Shown here piece after piece: positions 17,061 to 26,501 of a stretch of DNA of 64,000 nt. This DNA comes from Bacillota bacterium. GTDB taxonomy: Bacteria; Bacillota; Bacilli; Paenibacillales; Paenibacillaceae. Below the pieces are notes generated by a model, which saw only the letters and a list, made by a program, of their open reading frames with translations, had not been told where the DNA came from and did no database searches. Numbering within the stretch: the first letter of the stretch is position 1; each line of letters opens with the position of its first letter. Made by a program: the position numbers and the translations under genes. The DNA lies in contig JAEWJS010000190.1 of assembly GCA_023386495.1 (NCBI GenBank), positions 1 to 64,000 on the forward strand. The letters run 5' to 3'.

Positions 17061-18836
17061 ATGCGGATCGAACGCGTCTTGAGGCTGTTCACCGACCGAT
17101 CCATATTGGCCAAGCTGATCATCAGCCTGTTCGTCATCGTCACGCCGCTCTACGCATTCAACTATGTCATCAACAATATCGCGGCGGACAAGAACCGCAT
17201 GGAGATCGAGCGCGCGCTCACGAACTCCGTCCATTCCTATACCAACATTCTGGACGGCGAGTTCCAGCGCATCCAGCAGATGCTCGACACCAGCACGCTG
17301 GATATCGTCATCTCCCTTGTCGATCTCATGAAGCCTGATCTCGCTGACATCTCCCCTAACGAGAAGTCCGTGTTCTTCAATCAGGTTCGGGAGCATCTGG
17401 CCCGCATCCAATACTCGACGCGCTTCATTACCGACACCGAAGCCCATATGCCGGTTCTCGGAACGACGCTCTCTGTCGTCACGCCCGGAATCCGCGAGAT
17501 CGACGAAGATCAATTCGACGCGATGGGTTCGCCGGGTCAGTCGTTCGTCCCTTGGGACGGGCAGCTATACATGAACACGCCGTTCATTACGCATACCAAA
17601 GATAACGGCAAGGGCCTGTTCATTCTCGCGGTGAAGCTGTCGCGCGAGACGATCTCGTCCTACCTCTCCAAGATCATGAGCTTCGAACGGGGCGGCGCGC
17701 TGCTGTTCGACCGGCAGAACGTCTGGGAGATCTCGACACGCGGCTCCACGCCGATCACGGCCGCGATCAAGCAGCATCTCATGGAGGAGAATGACGGGCC
17801 CGCGCGTCCTCCGTCGGGTCCTCGTATCTTGACGGCGGACATAGAGGGCGAGCCGTACCTCATCGTCTACGAGCCGTCCTCGCATTCGGATGCCTTGCTC
17901 GCCGCTTACGCGCCGGAATCGGAGATCTACGAATCGCTGGACATCTATCACGACTTCTTCTATTCGATGTCCGCGCTGTCTGCGCTTATCATCGTCTTGT
18001 TCGCCCTTGGACTATACAAGGTGATCCATCAGCCGCTGCGCACGCTCGTCCAAGCGTTCCGCCGCGTCGAGATCGGACAGCTGCACTTCAAGCTCTTCCA
18101 TAAGAACAGGGACGAGTTCGGCTACCTGTACACCCGCTTCAACAACATGATCGAGACGCTCGACAATATGGTCAACGTCGTCTACGAGCAGAAGCTGCTC
18201 AGCGAGCGCGCCGAGCTGAAGCGGCTGCAGGCGCAGATCAACCCGCACTTCCTCTACAACAACTTCTTCGTGCTCCAGCGCTTGATCCGGGCCGGACAGC
18301 GGGACAAGGCCTCGCAGTTCTCGGAATACCTCGGACGCTACTTCCAGTTCGTGACGAGGAATGCCGACGACGAGATTCGGCTCGAAGAGGATGCGCTTCA
18401 CGCGCGAACCTACGTCGATATCCAATCCGTCTGCTTCGACCATCGGGTGACGATCTCGTTCGCGCCGATCCCTGCGGAGATTGCCGACGTGCTCGTCCCG
18501 CGGCTCATCATCCAGCCGCTGATCGAGAACAGCTTCAACCACGTGTTCGAGAATCGGCTGACGGACGGCGCCTTATCCGTCACGTTCGCTGCAGATGAAC
18601 AGTCGATCCGAGTCATCGTCGACGATAACGGGGGACCGCTGGAAGACAGCATGCTCGACACCTTGGTCCGCAAGCTGGCCGAAGCCGACAAGAATCTGGG
18701 CGAGAGCACCGGCATGATCAATGTCCACAGGCGGCTGCGCCTGAAGTTCGGCGGCGAGTCCGGCCTGCATCTGTCCCGCAGCCCGCTCGGCGGCCTGCGT
18801 GCCCAGATCGTGATCGAGAGGAGCGTGGATGCTTAA
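17061..18836 (+). CDS. Sensor histidine kinase (YesM family)
   Basis: A 591-residue membrane kinase. Transmembrane helix 1 spans about 17-38, then comes a large extracytoplasmic sensing domain (about 40-298), transmembrane helix 2 near 300-322 and a HAMP linker. The His_kinase domain has phospho-acceptor His396 in N-P-H-F-L-Y-N, and the ATPase domain has N-S-F-N-H-V-F (N box), D-D-N-G-G and T-G-M-I-N-V-H. The ATG at 17061 follows GGGGGTG. It overlaps the response regulator by 8 bp. It should sense the glycan or its bound transporter and phosphorylate the partner at 18829, which then activates the divergent operon. Confidence 0.94.
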   Translation: MRIERVLRLFTDRSILAKLIISLFVIVTPLYAFNYVINNIAADKNRMEIERALTNSVHSYTNILDGEFQRIQQMLDTSTLDIVISLVDLMKPDLADISPNEKSVFFNQVREHLARIQYSTRFITDTEAHMPVLGTTLSVVTPGIREIDEDQFDAMGSPGQSFVPWDGQLYMNTPFITHTKDNGKGLFILAVKLSRETISSYLSKIMSFERGGALLFDRQNVWEISTRGSTPITAAIKQHLMEENDGPARPPSGPRILTADIEGEPYLIVYEPSSHSDALLAAYAPESEIYESLDIYHDFFYSMSALSALIIVLFALGLYKVIHQPLRTLVQAFRRVEIGQLHFKLFHKNRDEFGYLYTRFNNMIETLDNMVNVVYEQKLLSERAELKRLQAQINPHFLYNNFFVLQRLIRAGQRDKASQFSEYLGRYFQFVTRNADDEIRLEEDALHARTYVDIQSVCFDHRVTISFAPIPAEIADVLVPRLIIQPLIENSFNHVFENRLTDGALSVTFAADEQSIRVIVDDNGGPLEDSMLDTLVRKLAEADKNLGESTGMINVHRRLRLKFGGESGLHLSRSPLGGLRAQIVIERSVDA

Positions 18837-20514
18837 GATGAATCTGCTAATCGTTGACGATATGCCCATCATCGCGGACGGGCTATACGAGCTGTTCCGC
18901 GAGGAGCAGCGCATCCCCATGGAGGTGCATAAGGCGTACTCCGCGCCTGCCGCGCTGCAGATTCTGCGGGAGAAGCCGATCGATATTGTCGTGACCGACA
19001 TCAAGATGCCGGAGATAACCGGTCTCGAGCTGCTCAAGGAGATCAACCGGCTCTGGCCGCATTGCAAGGTCATCTTCTTGACCAGTTATCATGACTTTGA
19101 TTTTGCCAGGGAAGCGATTATTCTGGGCGGGTTCGACTTCATTCTGAAGACAGAGGGAGACGCGCGGATCTTGGAAGCGGTCCATAAGGCCGCGCAGGCG
19201 CTAAGCGAGGAGAGGGATATCCGGCAGCTGATCCTGAAGGCGCAGGAGCAATACCGATTGGCGCTGCCTTCGCTGCAGAAGGATTATCTCGTGGAGCTGC
19301 TGCAAGGGAAGCATAGGCATGCGGAGGCGAGAAGCGAGCAGTTCCGGAAGCTCGAGATCGCGCTGCGGCCCGAGCTTCCGGTCTATCTGGTCGTGGCCCG
19401 TATCGATCGATGGAAACAGTCGATGACCTGGTCGGACCAAGCGCTCCTCCTCTATTCGGCAGGCAATATCATGGACGAATACCTGGGCTCGCGGGTTCGC
19501 ATGACGACCGTGAACATGAGCCCCATGCATATCGTGGGCATCTGGCAGCCGATCACTGCGCAGACCGAGCCCAAGGAGGCCGGCAAAGTATTCCGTTTCT
19601 TCTACGGCACGCTCGAGACGATCCAGAATACATGCCGCGACCTGCTGAAGCTGCACATTTCGTTCGTGCTGAGCGCCTCGCCCGTCTCTTGGGAAGCAGC
19701 AGGCGAGAAACTGCAGGAGCTCGAGCTGCTCACGCAGAGCGGCATCGGCTTGAACGAAGAGCTGTTGACGACGGACGAAGAGCTGCAAGGCAGCAACCAG
19801 CCCGCTCAGCCGGCGCTGCAGAGCGCGCCGCTCGAGCCCGGACTCATGCTGCGCTTCGTCCAATATTCGTCCATGCCGGCGCTTTTGGCCGCAGGCAGGA
19901 AGGACGATTTTCTCGAGCTGTTCGACGACCTGGTCGATACGGTGAACGGCTCCGCGGATCATCTGGGCCTGAAGCTGGAGACGCTGCATTATCTCGCGTA
20001 TCTGTTCCTGGGCTACATGAACCGCAGGCAGCTGCTCGCCCCCATCGCCGAGAAGCTCGATATCGGTCCGCTGATGAGCATCGAGCGGAACCCGGACTGG
20101 GCGCGCTATGCGAGGTTCTACCGCGAACTCACCCTGCTCTTGTTCGACTATACGTCCGAAGAACAGGAGAGCCGCTCCAACCGCCTCGTCCAAGAGATCG
20201 AGCAGTTCGTTCAAGGTCATCTGGACCAGGACCTCTCCCTGACGCGGCTGGGCGATCACGTTCACCTCAATCCGACCTACCTGTCCCGGCTGTATAAGCA
20301 GATTACGGGCAACGGCATCTCCGATTACATCATGGAGGCGCGCATCGAGAAGGCGAAGCACCTGCTCGCCCACAGCGACCGCAAGATCCACGAGATCGCG
20401 GAGGATACCGGCTATCAGTCCGGCATCGCCTTCACCCGCTTCTTCAAGAAGATGATGAACGTCACTCCGCAGGAGTACCGGGAGGCCCAGGAGAAATTGC
20501 GGGGGAGGAGCTGA
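18829..20514 (+). CDS. AraC-type response regulator (YesN family)
   Basis: A 561-residue regulator. The receiver domain (about 4-120) has the acidic pair Asp10-Asp11, phospho-acceptor Asp57 in V-T-D-I-K-M-P and Lys107. A long poorly conserved linker follows, then a C-terminal double helix-turn-helix of the AraC family (about 455-555) with F-T-R-F-F-K and T-P-Q-E-Y-R. The start ATG 18829 has AGAGGAG five bases upstream and lies inside the end of the kinase gene. It likely activates the transporter operon divergent from it and perhaps the 20.5-24.8 kb trio. Its last 53 bases overlap the 3' end of the opposing acyltransferase gene. Confidence 0.94.
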   Translation: MLKMNLLIVDDMPIIADGLYELFREEQRIPMEVHKAYSAPAALQILREKPIDIVVTDIKMPEITGLELLKEINRLWPHCKVIFLTSYHDFDFAREAIILGGFDFILKTEGDARILEAVHKAAQALSEERDIRQLILKAQEQYRLALPSLQKDYLVELLQGKHRHAEARSEQFRKLEIALRPELPVYLVVARIDRWKQSMTWSDQALLLYSAGNIMDEYLGSRVRMTTVNMSPMHIVGIWQPITAQTEPKEAGKVFRFFYGTLETIQNTCRDLLKLHISFVLSASPVSWEAAGEKLQELELLTQSGIGLNEELLTTDEELQGSNQPAQPALQSAPLEPGLMLRFVQYSSMPALLAAGRKDDFLELFDDLVDTVNGSADHLGLKLETLHYLAYLFLGYMNRRQLLAPIAEKLDIGPLMSIERNPDWARYARFYRELTLLLFDYTSEEQESRSNRLVQEIEQFVQGHLDQDLSLTRLGDHVHLNPTYLSRLYKQITGNGISDYIMEARIEKAKHLLAHSDRKIHEIAEDTGYQSGIAFTRFFKKMMNVTPQEYREAQEKLRGRS

Positions 20515-21673
20515 CCGCGGGCCGCACGGCATCCGCCAGCAGCAGCAAGCCGCCTGCCGCGTGCAGCAGGCCGCCCGCTTCGGCGTAATCGGCAATGGCC
20601 CGCTGCAGCTTCGTCGCCCGGCTAGCCGTCCTGGGGTCGATCCGGCTCGTGCCGAACACGCGGCGATAGGTCTCCTCCTCATTCGATCGCACGGGATACA
20701 GGTGCAGCTCCCGCTGGAAGGCGGCTATATTCGACGAGGCCGGGAGAATGCCCGCGAGCTGGGCGTCTAGCAGCCAAGAGGTGCAGACGAGCGCCCGGAA
20801 CGGCTTGTCGGGGAACCGGTCCGCGAAGAACCGGACGGCCCGGCCGAACGACTCCCGGCACTGTTCGGGCTGCATCGGACCGCCTTCGGGAATATGCATG
20901 TCCAGCACAGGGTCACCGCGGTGCAGCTCGACGGTCCATTCCTCTGCCGGCAGCAGCGCGGTGTCGCGCACCGCCGTTCCGTCCGCGGCGATCGGATGGC
21001 CGAGATAGCCCTCCTCGGTCCGGTGGAACTCGGCCTGCCAGCTCGCTTCGCCGTCGAACACGCCGTTCGTCCCCTCGATTCTGCCGTCCCTGCGGTAGAT
21101 GATGCCTGCTTCCGAGAGCAGCGCGACCTCGCCGCTGCGACGGCTGCGCAAGGCGATCACGGGATGATCGAACGTCTTATGCATGAACTGCAGCCGCCCG
21201 AGGCGGAACAATCGCCCGCTCGCGTGATGCAGCAGCCAGCCCAGATTGTCGAGCCCATGCTCCCCATGCTGCGCGAACGTGGCGTTCATCCAGATCGACA
21301 AGTCCACCATCGTGTCCTCGAGGATCTCGTCTGGAATCCCGCGTGCGCGATAACAGGCAGCCGTCCACGGCAGCATGCCGGCAATCAGCCATACCGGGAA
21401 CATGCGCGCATGGCTGCCCATCGCCTCGCGAATCCCCGCTGCATGCGCCTCCACGAGCTTCGGCAGCGCGGCCGCCGCAGCTGCGAAGCCGTCCGCGTCG
21501 GACGGATCGTCCGGCAGCTCGTATAGGCATTGGCTGAGCCGTTGCCGCAGCTGCTCGCTCTCCCGCAGGATCGCCGCCGATTCGCGCAGCGCCTCCAGAT
21601 TCCCCCCGTCGAGCCCCAGCAGCCGATTCGCCTGCATGATCCCCGCCTCGCTCCAATCGATCGCGACCTTCAT
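20462..21673 (-). CDS. Two-part acyltransferase-domain protein
   Basis: A 403-residue protein that looks like the pairing of an N-acyltransferase-type N-terminal domain (about 1-135) with a GNAT-like C-terminal domain (about 140-370), as in the DUF5596/GNAT_C family; no textbook CoA loop is obvious. The ATG at 21673 follows AGGAGGGGAACGGC. The last roughly 17 residues (Pro/Ser-rich) are encoded antisense to the end of the response regulator gene and look unlike a conserved domain, so the normal stop may have been lost. It is 12 bp downstream of the deacetylase-like gene, suggesting that an acyl group is put on or taken off the same sugar. Confidence 0.6.
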   Translation of the reverse strand: MKVAIDWSEAGIMQANRLLGLDGGNLEALRESAAILRESEQLRQRLSQCLYELPDDPSDADGFAAAAAALPKLVEAHAAGIREAMGSHARMFPVWLIAGMLPWTAACYRARGIPDEILEDTMVDLSIWMNATFAQHGEHGLDNLGWLLHHASGRLFRLGRLQFMHKTFDHPVIALRSRRSGEVALLSEAGIIYRRDGRIEGTNGVFDGEASWQAEFHRTEEGYLGHPIAADGTAVRDTALLPAEEWTVELHRGDPVLDMHIPEGGPMQPEQCRESFGRAVRFFADRFPDKPFRALVCTSWLLDAQLAGILPASSNIAAFQRELHLYPVRSNEEETYRRVFGTSRIDPRTASRATKLQRAIADYAEAGGLLHAAGGLLLLADAVRPAVSSSPAISPGPPGTPAE

Positions 21674-21685
21674 GCCGTTCCCCTC

Positions 21686-23071
21686 CTATTCTGTCTGATC
21701 GGTAAGCAGCGCCGGCTTGATCGTCCATGTCTGCAGCTTCGACATCCTCAGGATATTCGCTACCTGCAGCCCCTCCGGGAAAATGCACCACCATTCCGCC
21801 CACTTCCCGTCTTGCCCGGCATGCTTCACCGGCGTAAGCGTGCCGTTCACGGGACGGATCGCATCCTCGGCGCCCAGCCCGCTTGCAATGATCGCCGCCA
21901 TCGTGCACGTCATCGTCACCGGATCGATCCGCTTGCCGCCGACGATGAAAGCATCGGGCAGTTGCTGGAAGCCGCACACCTCCGGGAGCGGCGCGCGGAG
22001 CGCATCCAGCATGTCCGCGACTTCGACCGACTCCACGGCGTCGGACGGTTCTTCCCGTTCCGGCCCGTACAGAAGCTCGGGCTGCAGCTCTTGGCCGAGC
22101 AGTTGCCGGCGGAACACCCCGAACAGCTCGGCGGCGGACAGATTGATCCGCCCCTCCGTCAGATAGCAGAGCTCGCTGCCCGTGCGGGCCGCCAGCCGCG
22201 CCACTTCCTCCCGCGTGAGCGCGCGGTTGGCCGTCCGCTCCAAGCTGCCCAGCTGCGCCGTGCTGACATATTCCACATTCGGCTTCGTCAACGTGTAATC
22301 GATGAATTCCCCTACGCGGTCGAGGTACTTGCGCATATCGCCGGCCGGCCGAGCGGCGGGCTTCACCCATGCTTCGCGCGGCGGGTTGTTCCCCTTCGCG
22401 AAGTTGACCGCATCCCAGAATTCGGAGAAGACGAATTCCGTCGGATGGTAGAAGATGCTGATCAGGCCGATCTCGTGATGCCTCTGCTGCGCGCAGAGCC
22501 GATCGAACTCGGCCTTGGCCCGCGGCAGCGCGTCCTCCTCCAGCGGCAAACTCATGATGCCCTCGAGCGACGCGAGATTCAGCAGGCCGCCGTACCAGAA
22601 CGGCCTGCCGCCCATCGTCACTTGATCATGACCGTCCAAGTAAGCCGATATCCCCCACTGCTTCAGCACGGGAAAAGGCTGCGGCGCCCACGCTTGGCCG
22701 GGCTGGCCATAGCAGCGGATCGGCTGCCCGGTCAGCCGCCGCAGGTCGTCGAACCCGGCGCCTTCCCGCTGCCGGAACGCCTCTGCCCCCTCTCGGAAGC
22801 CCAGCTGCTCCAAGTACTCCGTCACGACCGGGTGTACGCTGTGCCAGTCCGTATGATAGCCGATCTCGTGCCGCTTCAATCTCGCGAACAGATCGTCCCG
22901 GCCGTTCCGCGCCATCGCGCGGGCCTTCTCGCCGACGATCTTGAATATCCCGACGATGTCGCGCTCATCGAGCAGATCCAAGAGCCCGAGCAGCGCTTCT
23001 TCGGACTCGTCGTTGATGAAGTCCTCCACGTCGAACCAGAATAGCACCTTGATCCGGTTAGCGTCACTCAT
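21686..23071 (-). CDS. NodB/polysaccharide-deacetylase-like protein
   Basis: A 461-residue cytoplasmic protein (no signal peptide). The N-terminal part reads as a glycoside hydrolase/deacetylase-type barrel: F-W-F-D-V-E-D near residues 11-17, a G-Y-H-T-D-W-H-S histidine motif about 71-78, C-Y-G-Q-P-G and I-F-Y-H-P-T-E-F further on. The order fits a divergent NodB-type metal-dependent deacetylase. The C-terminal 100 residues contain L-P-D-A-F-I-V-G-G-K-R-I, a stretch resembling pseudomurein-binding-type repeats. The start overlaps the stop of the DUF4091 gene by ATGA, and GGAGG precedes it. Function by context: trimming acyl groups or backbone of the imported glycan. Confidence 0.6.
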   Translation of the reverse strand: MSDANRIKVLFWFDVEDFINDESEEALLGLLDLLDERDIVGIFKIVGEKARAMARNGRDDLFARLKRHEIGYHTDWHSVHPVVTEYLEQLGFREGAEAFRQREGAGFDDLRRLTGQPIRCYGQPGQAWAPQPFPVLKQWGISAYLDGHDQVTMGGRPFWYGGLLNLASLEGIMSLPLEEDALPRAKAEFDRLCAQQRHHEIGLISIFYHPTEFVFSEFWDAVNFAKGNNPPREAWVKPAARPAGDMRKYLDRVGEFIDYTLTKPNVEYVSTAQLGSLERTANRALTREEVARLAARTGSELCYLTEGRINLSAAELFGVFRRQLLGQELQPELLYGPEREEPSDAVESVEVADMLDALRAPLPEVCGFQQLPDAFIVGGKRIDPVTMTCTMAAIIASGLGAEDAIRPVNGTLTPVKHAGQDGKWAEWWCIFPEGLQVANILRMSKLQTWTIKPALLTDQTE

Positions 23072-24792
23072 GCCTGTCCGCCTCCGTCACTCGATTCAAT
23101 CGCCACTGTACGTGAGCGTTCGTGTTCGTGCGCCGCGATCATCCGGTTCACCTGCTGCCGCTTCGCGAGCAGCCAGCTCGGGTCCCGCGGGTAGCTGCGC
23201 AGCGTTATCGGCTCGTCAAGGTCTTCCTCGAGCAGCTCCAGCACGGCCTTCCGTCCGATCAGGCCCTCCAATTGGTCCAGCGCGCGCAGATCCTGCAGCG
23301 CATCGTAGAAGACTTCGAGCCGGATCGATTCGATCGGTCCTTCCGCGCCGGGATAGACGAGGAAGGCATCCCCGGACGGGAAGGCGAGTCCGGCATCCGT
23401 GACCCGGTACGGATCGATCGGCCGGCGGGAATACTGCGAGAACCAGAAGTTGTAGCCCCAATGGAGGAAGCCGCGAATCTGATATTTATACAGTTGCATG
23501 CCGACTATGCGATTCCGCGCGGACGGCATGTTGAAGAATCGGTTAGAGACGTCCCGCGACTGCGCGCAGCAGTAATACGTCCATAGATCCGGCACGCCCT
23601 GGTCCAGGAAGGCGTCGAGGTGGTCCAGCGCCGGGATCGGACGGCGCACAAGGCCTTGCTCGTAGAACCGGTAGTCGGACAGGGCATCGATGACGGGGTA
23701 GTCCGCCAGATGCTCGTGCACGATGGACGCCGCGCTGCGGTACGCTTCGAGATGCTCCGCGCTGGGCTCGTCGGACACGTGAAAATAGCAGCGTCCCTCC
23801 AAGCCGTGAAGCCGCAGGAACTGCACGAGCTCCGGCAGGAAGCTTGCGAGGAATGCCCGGTACTCCGCGCCGCCCGCATCGGTCTCCCACCCGAAGATCC
23901 GCTCTTCGCCGCGTGCCGTCGTTGCGATGATTTTCGGCGCATGCCGCGCTCCCCACTGCGTGAACAGATGGGCGAATTCATAATAGGCGATACCGGCGTC
24001 CGAGCAGACCTGGACCCAGCGGAGCAGCTTGTCGAAGCCGAAGCGGTATCCGCCTCCGGCCTGTACGTCCACGTCGATCAGTTGAACCGTCGGCCGCTCC
24101 CCGCCGACTGCCGTATCGAGCGGCGGCGTGAACAGCGGCGTCAGGATCATGTTGATGCCATGGTCGGCTGCGGTACGCACGTATTGCGCGATGAGCGCCC
24201 AGTGCGCCTCGCTGAATGCGTCCACGCCGTATTGCACCATCAGGCAGTCTGCATGGAACCACTCCGTATGGATCAGCCGCTGCGGCGCCAGCGTCGCGGC
24301 CAGCACCTCCAGCGTGAACGTCTCTTGTCCGAGGACAGCTTCGCTCCCGTCGGCTTGATTGGCTTCCGCCAATTGGAACCGGATCGTATGCGTGCCAGGC
24401 GCCGCGACCTTCCGAAGGTCGATCGTCACCCAGACCGACCGCCATTGATGCGGCAGCGCGGCCAGCGGCGCATCCTCGATCGGATAGAGCGGATCCGGGT
24501 ATAAGCCGGGCATGACGCGCAGCACGTTGTCGTCATGCTCCGAATAGCACGGCAGCTCGGAAGGCACCAGGCCGACCGAACGCGCCGTGATCGCATGCTC
24601 GAGTTCGGATTCGATGCTAAGCTTAAGCGGCTTGACTGTCCGGTCTGCGCGATAAGCAATCTGCAAGGCGTACACTTCGCCTAACAGCGCGGATGCCGAC
24701 CGCAGCGGCACGGCATGAAGCTCCCCGTCCGCGAATACTTTCTCCAATGCGCTGATGCATCTTGTCTCGAATACCCTTGCTGCCTGCTGCAT
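23068..24792 (-). CDS. DUF4091 glycosidase-like protein
   Basis: A 574-residue protein with the layout of DUF4091 proteins: an N-terminal beta domain (about 1-160), a TIM-barrel-like middle with L-I-H-T-E-W-F-H-A-D, E-F-A-H-L-F-T-Q-W-G-A and Y-F-H-V-S-D-E-P-S (the acidic pair expected of a retaining glycosidase), and a C-terminal D-A-L-Q-D-L-R-A-L-D-Q-L-E motif. No signal peptide, so it acts inside the cell. I start at ATG 24792, with GGAGGCGA eight bases upstream; a further open extension lacks a site. It leads the trio DUF4091-deacetylase-acyltransferase and probably cleaves imported oligosaccharides. Confidence 0.75.
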   Translation of the reverse strand: MQQAARVFETRCISALEKVFADGELHAVPLRSASALLGEVYALQIAYRADRTVKPLKLSIESELEHAITARSVGLVPSELPCYSEHDDNVLRVMPGLYPDPLYPIEDAPLAALPHQWRSVWVTIDLRKVAAPGTHTIRFQLAEANQADGSEAVLGQETFTLEVLAATLAPQRLIHTEWFHADCLMVQYGVDAFSEAHWALIAQYVRTAADHGINMILTPLFTPPLDTAVGGERPTVQLIDVDVQAGGGYRFGFDKLLRWVQVCSDAGIAYYEFAHLFTQWGARHAPKIIATTARGEERIFGWETDAGGAEYRAFLASFLPELVQFLRLHGLEGRCYFHVSDEPSAEHLEAYRSAASIVHEHLADYPVIDALSDYRFYEQGLVRRPIPALDHLDAFLDQGVPDLWTYYCCAQSRDVSNRFFNMPSARNRIVGMQLYKYQIRGFLHWGYNFWFSQYSRRPIDPYRVTDAGLAFPSGDAFLVYPGAEGPIESIRLEVFYDALQDLRALDQLEGLIGRKAVLELLEEDLDEPITLRSYPRDPSWLLAKRQQVNRMIAAHEHERSRTVAIESSDGGGQA

Positions 24793-24826
24793 CGTCGTTC
24801 GCCTCCGCTCTCGCAAGATATTTCCC

Positions 24827-24832
24827 ATTATA
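24827..24832 (-). promoter_or_regulatory. Candidate -10 box for DUF4091 operon
   Basis: A perfect TATAAT on the minus strand 35 bp before the DUF4091 start, giving a short leader. No recognisable -35 lies 16-18 bases upstream, which again suits an activator-dependent promoter in the divergent gap to the gene at 24963. Confidence 0.4.
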
Positions 24833-24962
24833 TCGCCTGCATCGCTGGCCGACCTATATACCGTTTCATACATTGCCATACGCTTGTTGACTTTCCGTTC
24901 CGGGCCGCGATTTTCTGTGATACGATCGATCCAGATTCCTATTCTCGGAGGTGCCATCACGC

Positions 24963-26093
24963 ATGAAACCTATTCCCCCTGCAGGCCCAGGGCTGCCGGA
25001 GACGCCCTGCCTGTTGATTGACGCGCTGCGCGTGCAGCGCAATATCGACAAGATGAGCGAGCTTGCCCGGCAAGCCGGCGTGAAGCTGCGCCCCCATGCG
25101 AAGACCCATAAGATGCCGGGCGTCGCGCGGCTGCAGCTGGAAGCCGGCGCTTCCGGCATTACGGTCGCGAAGCTCGCGGAAGCCGAGATCATGGCGGAGC
25201 AGGGGATCGACGATATCTTCGTCGCGATGCCGTTCGTCTCGCCGGGCAAAATCCAACGCGCGCTGCGGCTGTCCGAGCGCATCAAGCTGATCGTCGGCGT
25301 CGACAGCCTCGCAGGAGCGACGCTGCTCGCTGCGGCCGCGGAGGAGGCCGGTACGGAGATGGACGTGCGGCTGGAGATCGATACCGGCATGCGACGCACG
25401 GGCGTGCTGTACGATGACGCGCTTGCGCTTGCCCAAGCCATCGCCGGGCTGCCTTCGCTCCGGCTGAGCGGCATCTACACGTACCGCGGCGCGCTCATGA
25501 ACGGCATGGCGACGCTGGATATCGCGCGGGCAGGCGAAGAGGAGGGCCGCCTGATGGCCGCGCTGGCCGATCGCATGCGGGCTGCGGGCATCCCGATCGC
25601 GGATGTCAGCGTCGGTTCGACGCCGACCGCGGCCTATGCGGCGCAAGTGCCCGGCGTGACCGAGATCCGGCCCGGCACTTACGTGTTCCAGGACCGCATG
25701 CAAGCGCGCTGGGGCGTCTGCGGACCGGAGGATTGGGCGGTGTCCGTGCGCGTGACGGTCATCAGCCGGCCCGCTCCGGACCTGGCCGTCATCGACGGCG
25801 GCAGCAAGTCGTTCGCCACGGACATCCAGCCGAATGCGGAGCCGCTGCGCTTGACCGGCTTCGGCCATGTTCTCGAGCTGGAGGACGCCGTGTTCGAGCG
25901 GCTGTCCGAGGAGCACGGCATGCTGCGTCTCGGGCCGATCGCCCAAGCCTCTGACCTGGCCCCCGGCGACGTCCTGCATATCGTGCCGAACCATGTGTGC
26001 AGCACCGTGAACCTGCATAACCGGGCGGTATTCGTGCAGGCTGACGGCAGCCGTACGGTCGTCCCGATCCAAGCTCGCGGCATGCTGGAGTGA
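24963..26093 (+). CDS. D-threonine aldolase/D-serine dehydratase-like PLP enzyme
   Basis: A 376-residue fold-III PLP enzyme. The Schiff-base lysine is Lys47 in R-P-H-A-K-T-H-K. E-I-D-T-G-M-R-R-T-G, S-V-G-S-T-P-T and E-I-R-P-G-T-Y-V-F map the PLP pocket, and P-N-H-V-C-S-T-V-N near residue 345 gives the histidine and cysteine that bind the catalytic metal in D-threonine aldolase and D-serine dehydratase. The ATG at 24963 lies 11 bases after GGAGG; a GTG at 24951 overlaps that site. It stands alone, divergent from the DUF4091 operon. Likely reaction: cleavage or dehydration of a D-3-hydroxy amino acid. Confidence 0.88.
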   Translation: MKPIPPAGPGLPETPCLLIDALRVQRNIDKMSELARQAGVKLRPHAKTHKMPGVARLQLEAGASGITVAKLAEAEIMAEQGIDDIFVAMPFVSPGKIQRALRLSERIKLIVGVDSLAGATLLAAAAEEAGTEMDVRLEIDTGMRRTGVLYDDALALAQAIAGLPSLRLSGIYTYRGALMNGMATLDIARAGEEEGRLMAALADRMRAAGIPIADVSVGSTPTAAYAAQVPGVTEIRPGTYVFQDRMQARWGVCGPEDWAVSVRVTVISRPAPDLAVIDGGSKSFATDIQPNAEPLRLTGFGHVLELEDAVFERLSEEHGMLRLGPIAQASDLAPGDVLHIVPNHVCSTVNLHNRAVFVQADGSRTVVPIQARGMLE

Positions 26094-26442
26094 GCGTGGG
26101 GTAGGGGTGTGTATCCTTCAGCTCCCGAGCCATTCGCCGCATCGCATCATGGACGGACATTGTCAGACGCGCCGGCTACGGTCCGGGGAAGTTAGTGTAG
26201 AAAAGTACCACTAATTCCGGACGTAGGAACGGATGCGATTAGTTAGCGTAGAAAAGTACAACTAATCCTGCGCGACTCGCCTGTATGCGCGATATCGGCC
26301 GAAATAGTGGTAGGAAATGCATCTATTCCTGCTTATGTGGCGATCCTTGCGAAAATAGTGGTACGATTCTACACTGTTGCTGAGCAGCGGCGACCGGAGG
26401 CGCGTGGTCTCTCGATCCCGAGCAACCCTCCGGGTCACATCG
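26094..26442. repeat. Gene-free gap with four GTGTAGAAAAGTACCACTAA-type repeats
   Basis: Two direct copies (26191-26216 and 26242-26267) differ at three of 26 positions. Two further degenerate copies lie in the opposite orientation (about 26309-26336 and 26353-26380). Inverted pairs would fold as long hairpins. No coding sequence is supported. A related word sits near 16964. Confidence 0.65.
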
Positions 26443-26495
26443 AAAAAGGGGCTGTACCGAAGTCATCTGCGACGATGACCTGTGGTACAGCCCCT
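26443..26495 (-). terminator. Intrinsic terminator of the SIS-PfkB operon
   Basis: A stem of 11 perfect pairs (GGGGCTGTACC / GGTACAGCCCC) with an inner GTCATC/GATGAC stem, followed on the minus strand by TTTTT. It begins 7 bp after the PfkB-kinase stop. Confidence 0.9.
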
Positions 26496-26501
26496 TCCTA
26501 T

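Noticed and set aside
24887..24926. Promoter TTGACT...TACGAT for the D-threonine-aldolase-like gene
   Set aside because: The two boxes are 28 bp apart, too far for a standard promoter, and no better -10 is visible.
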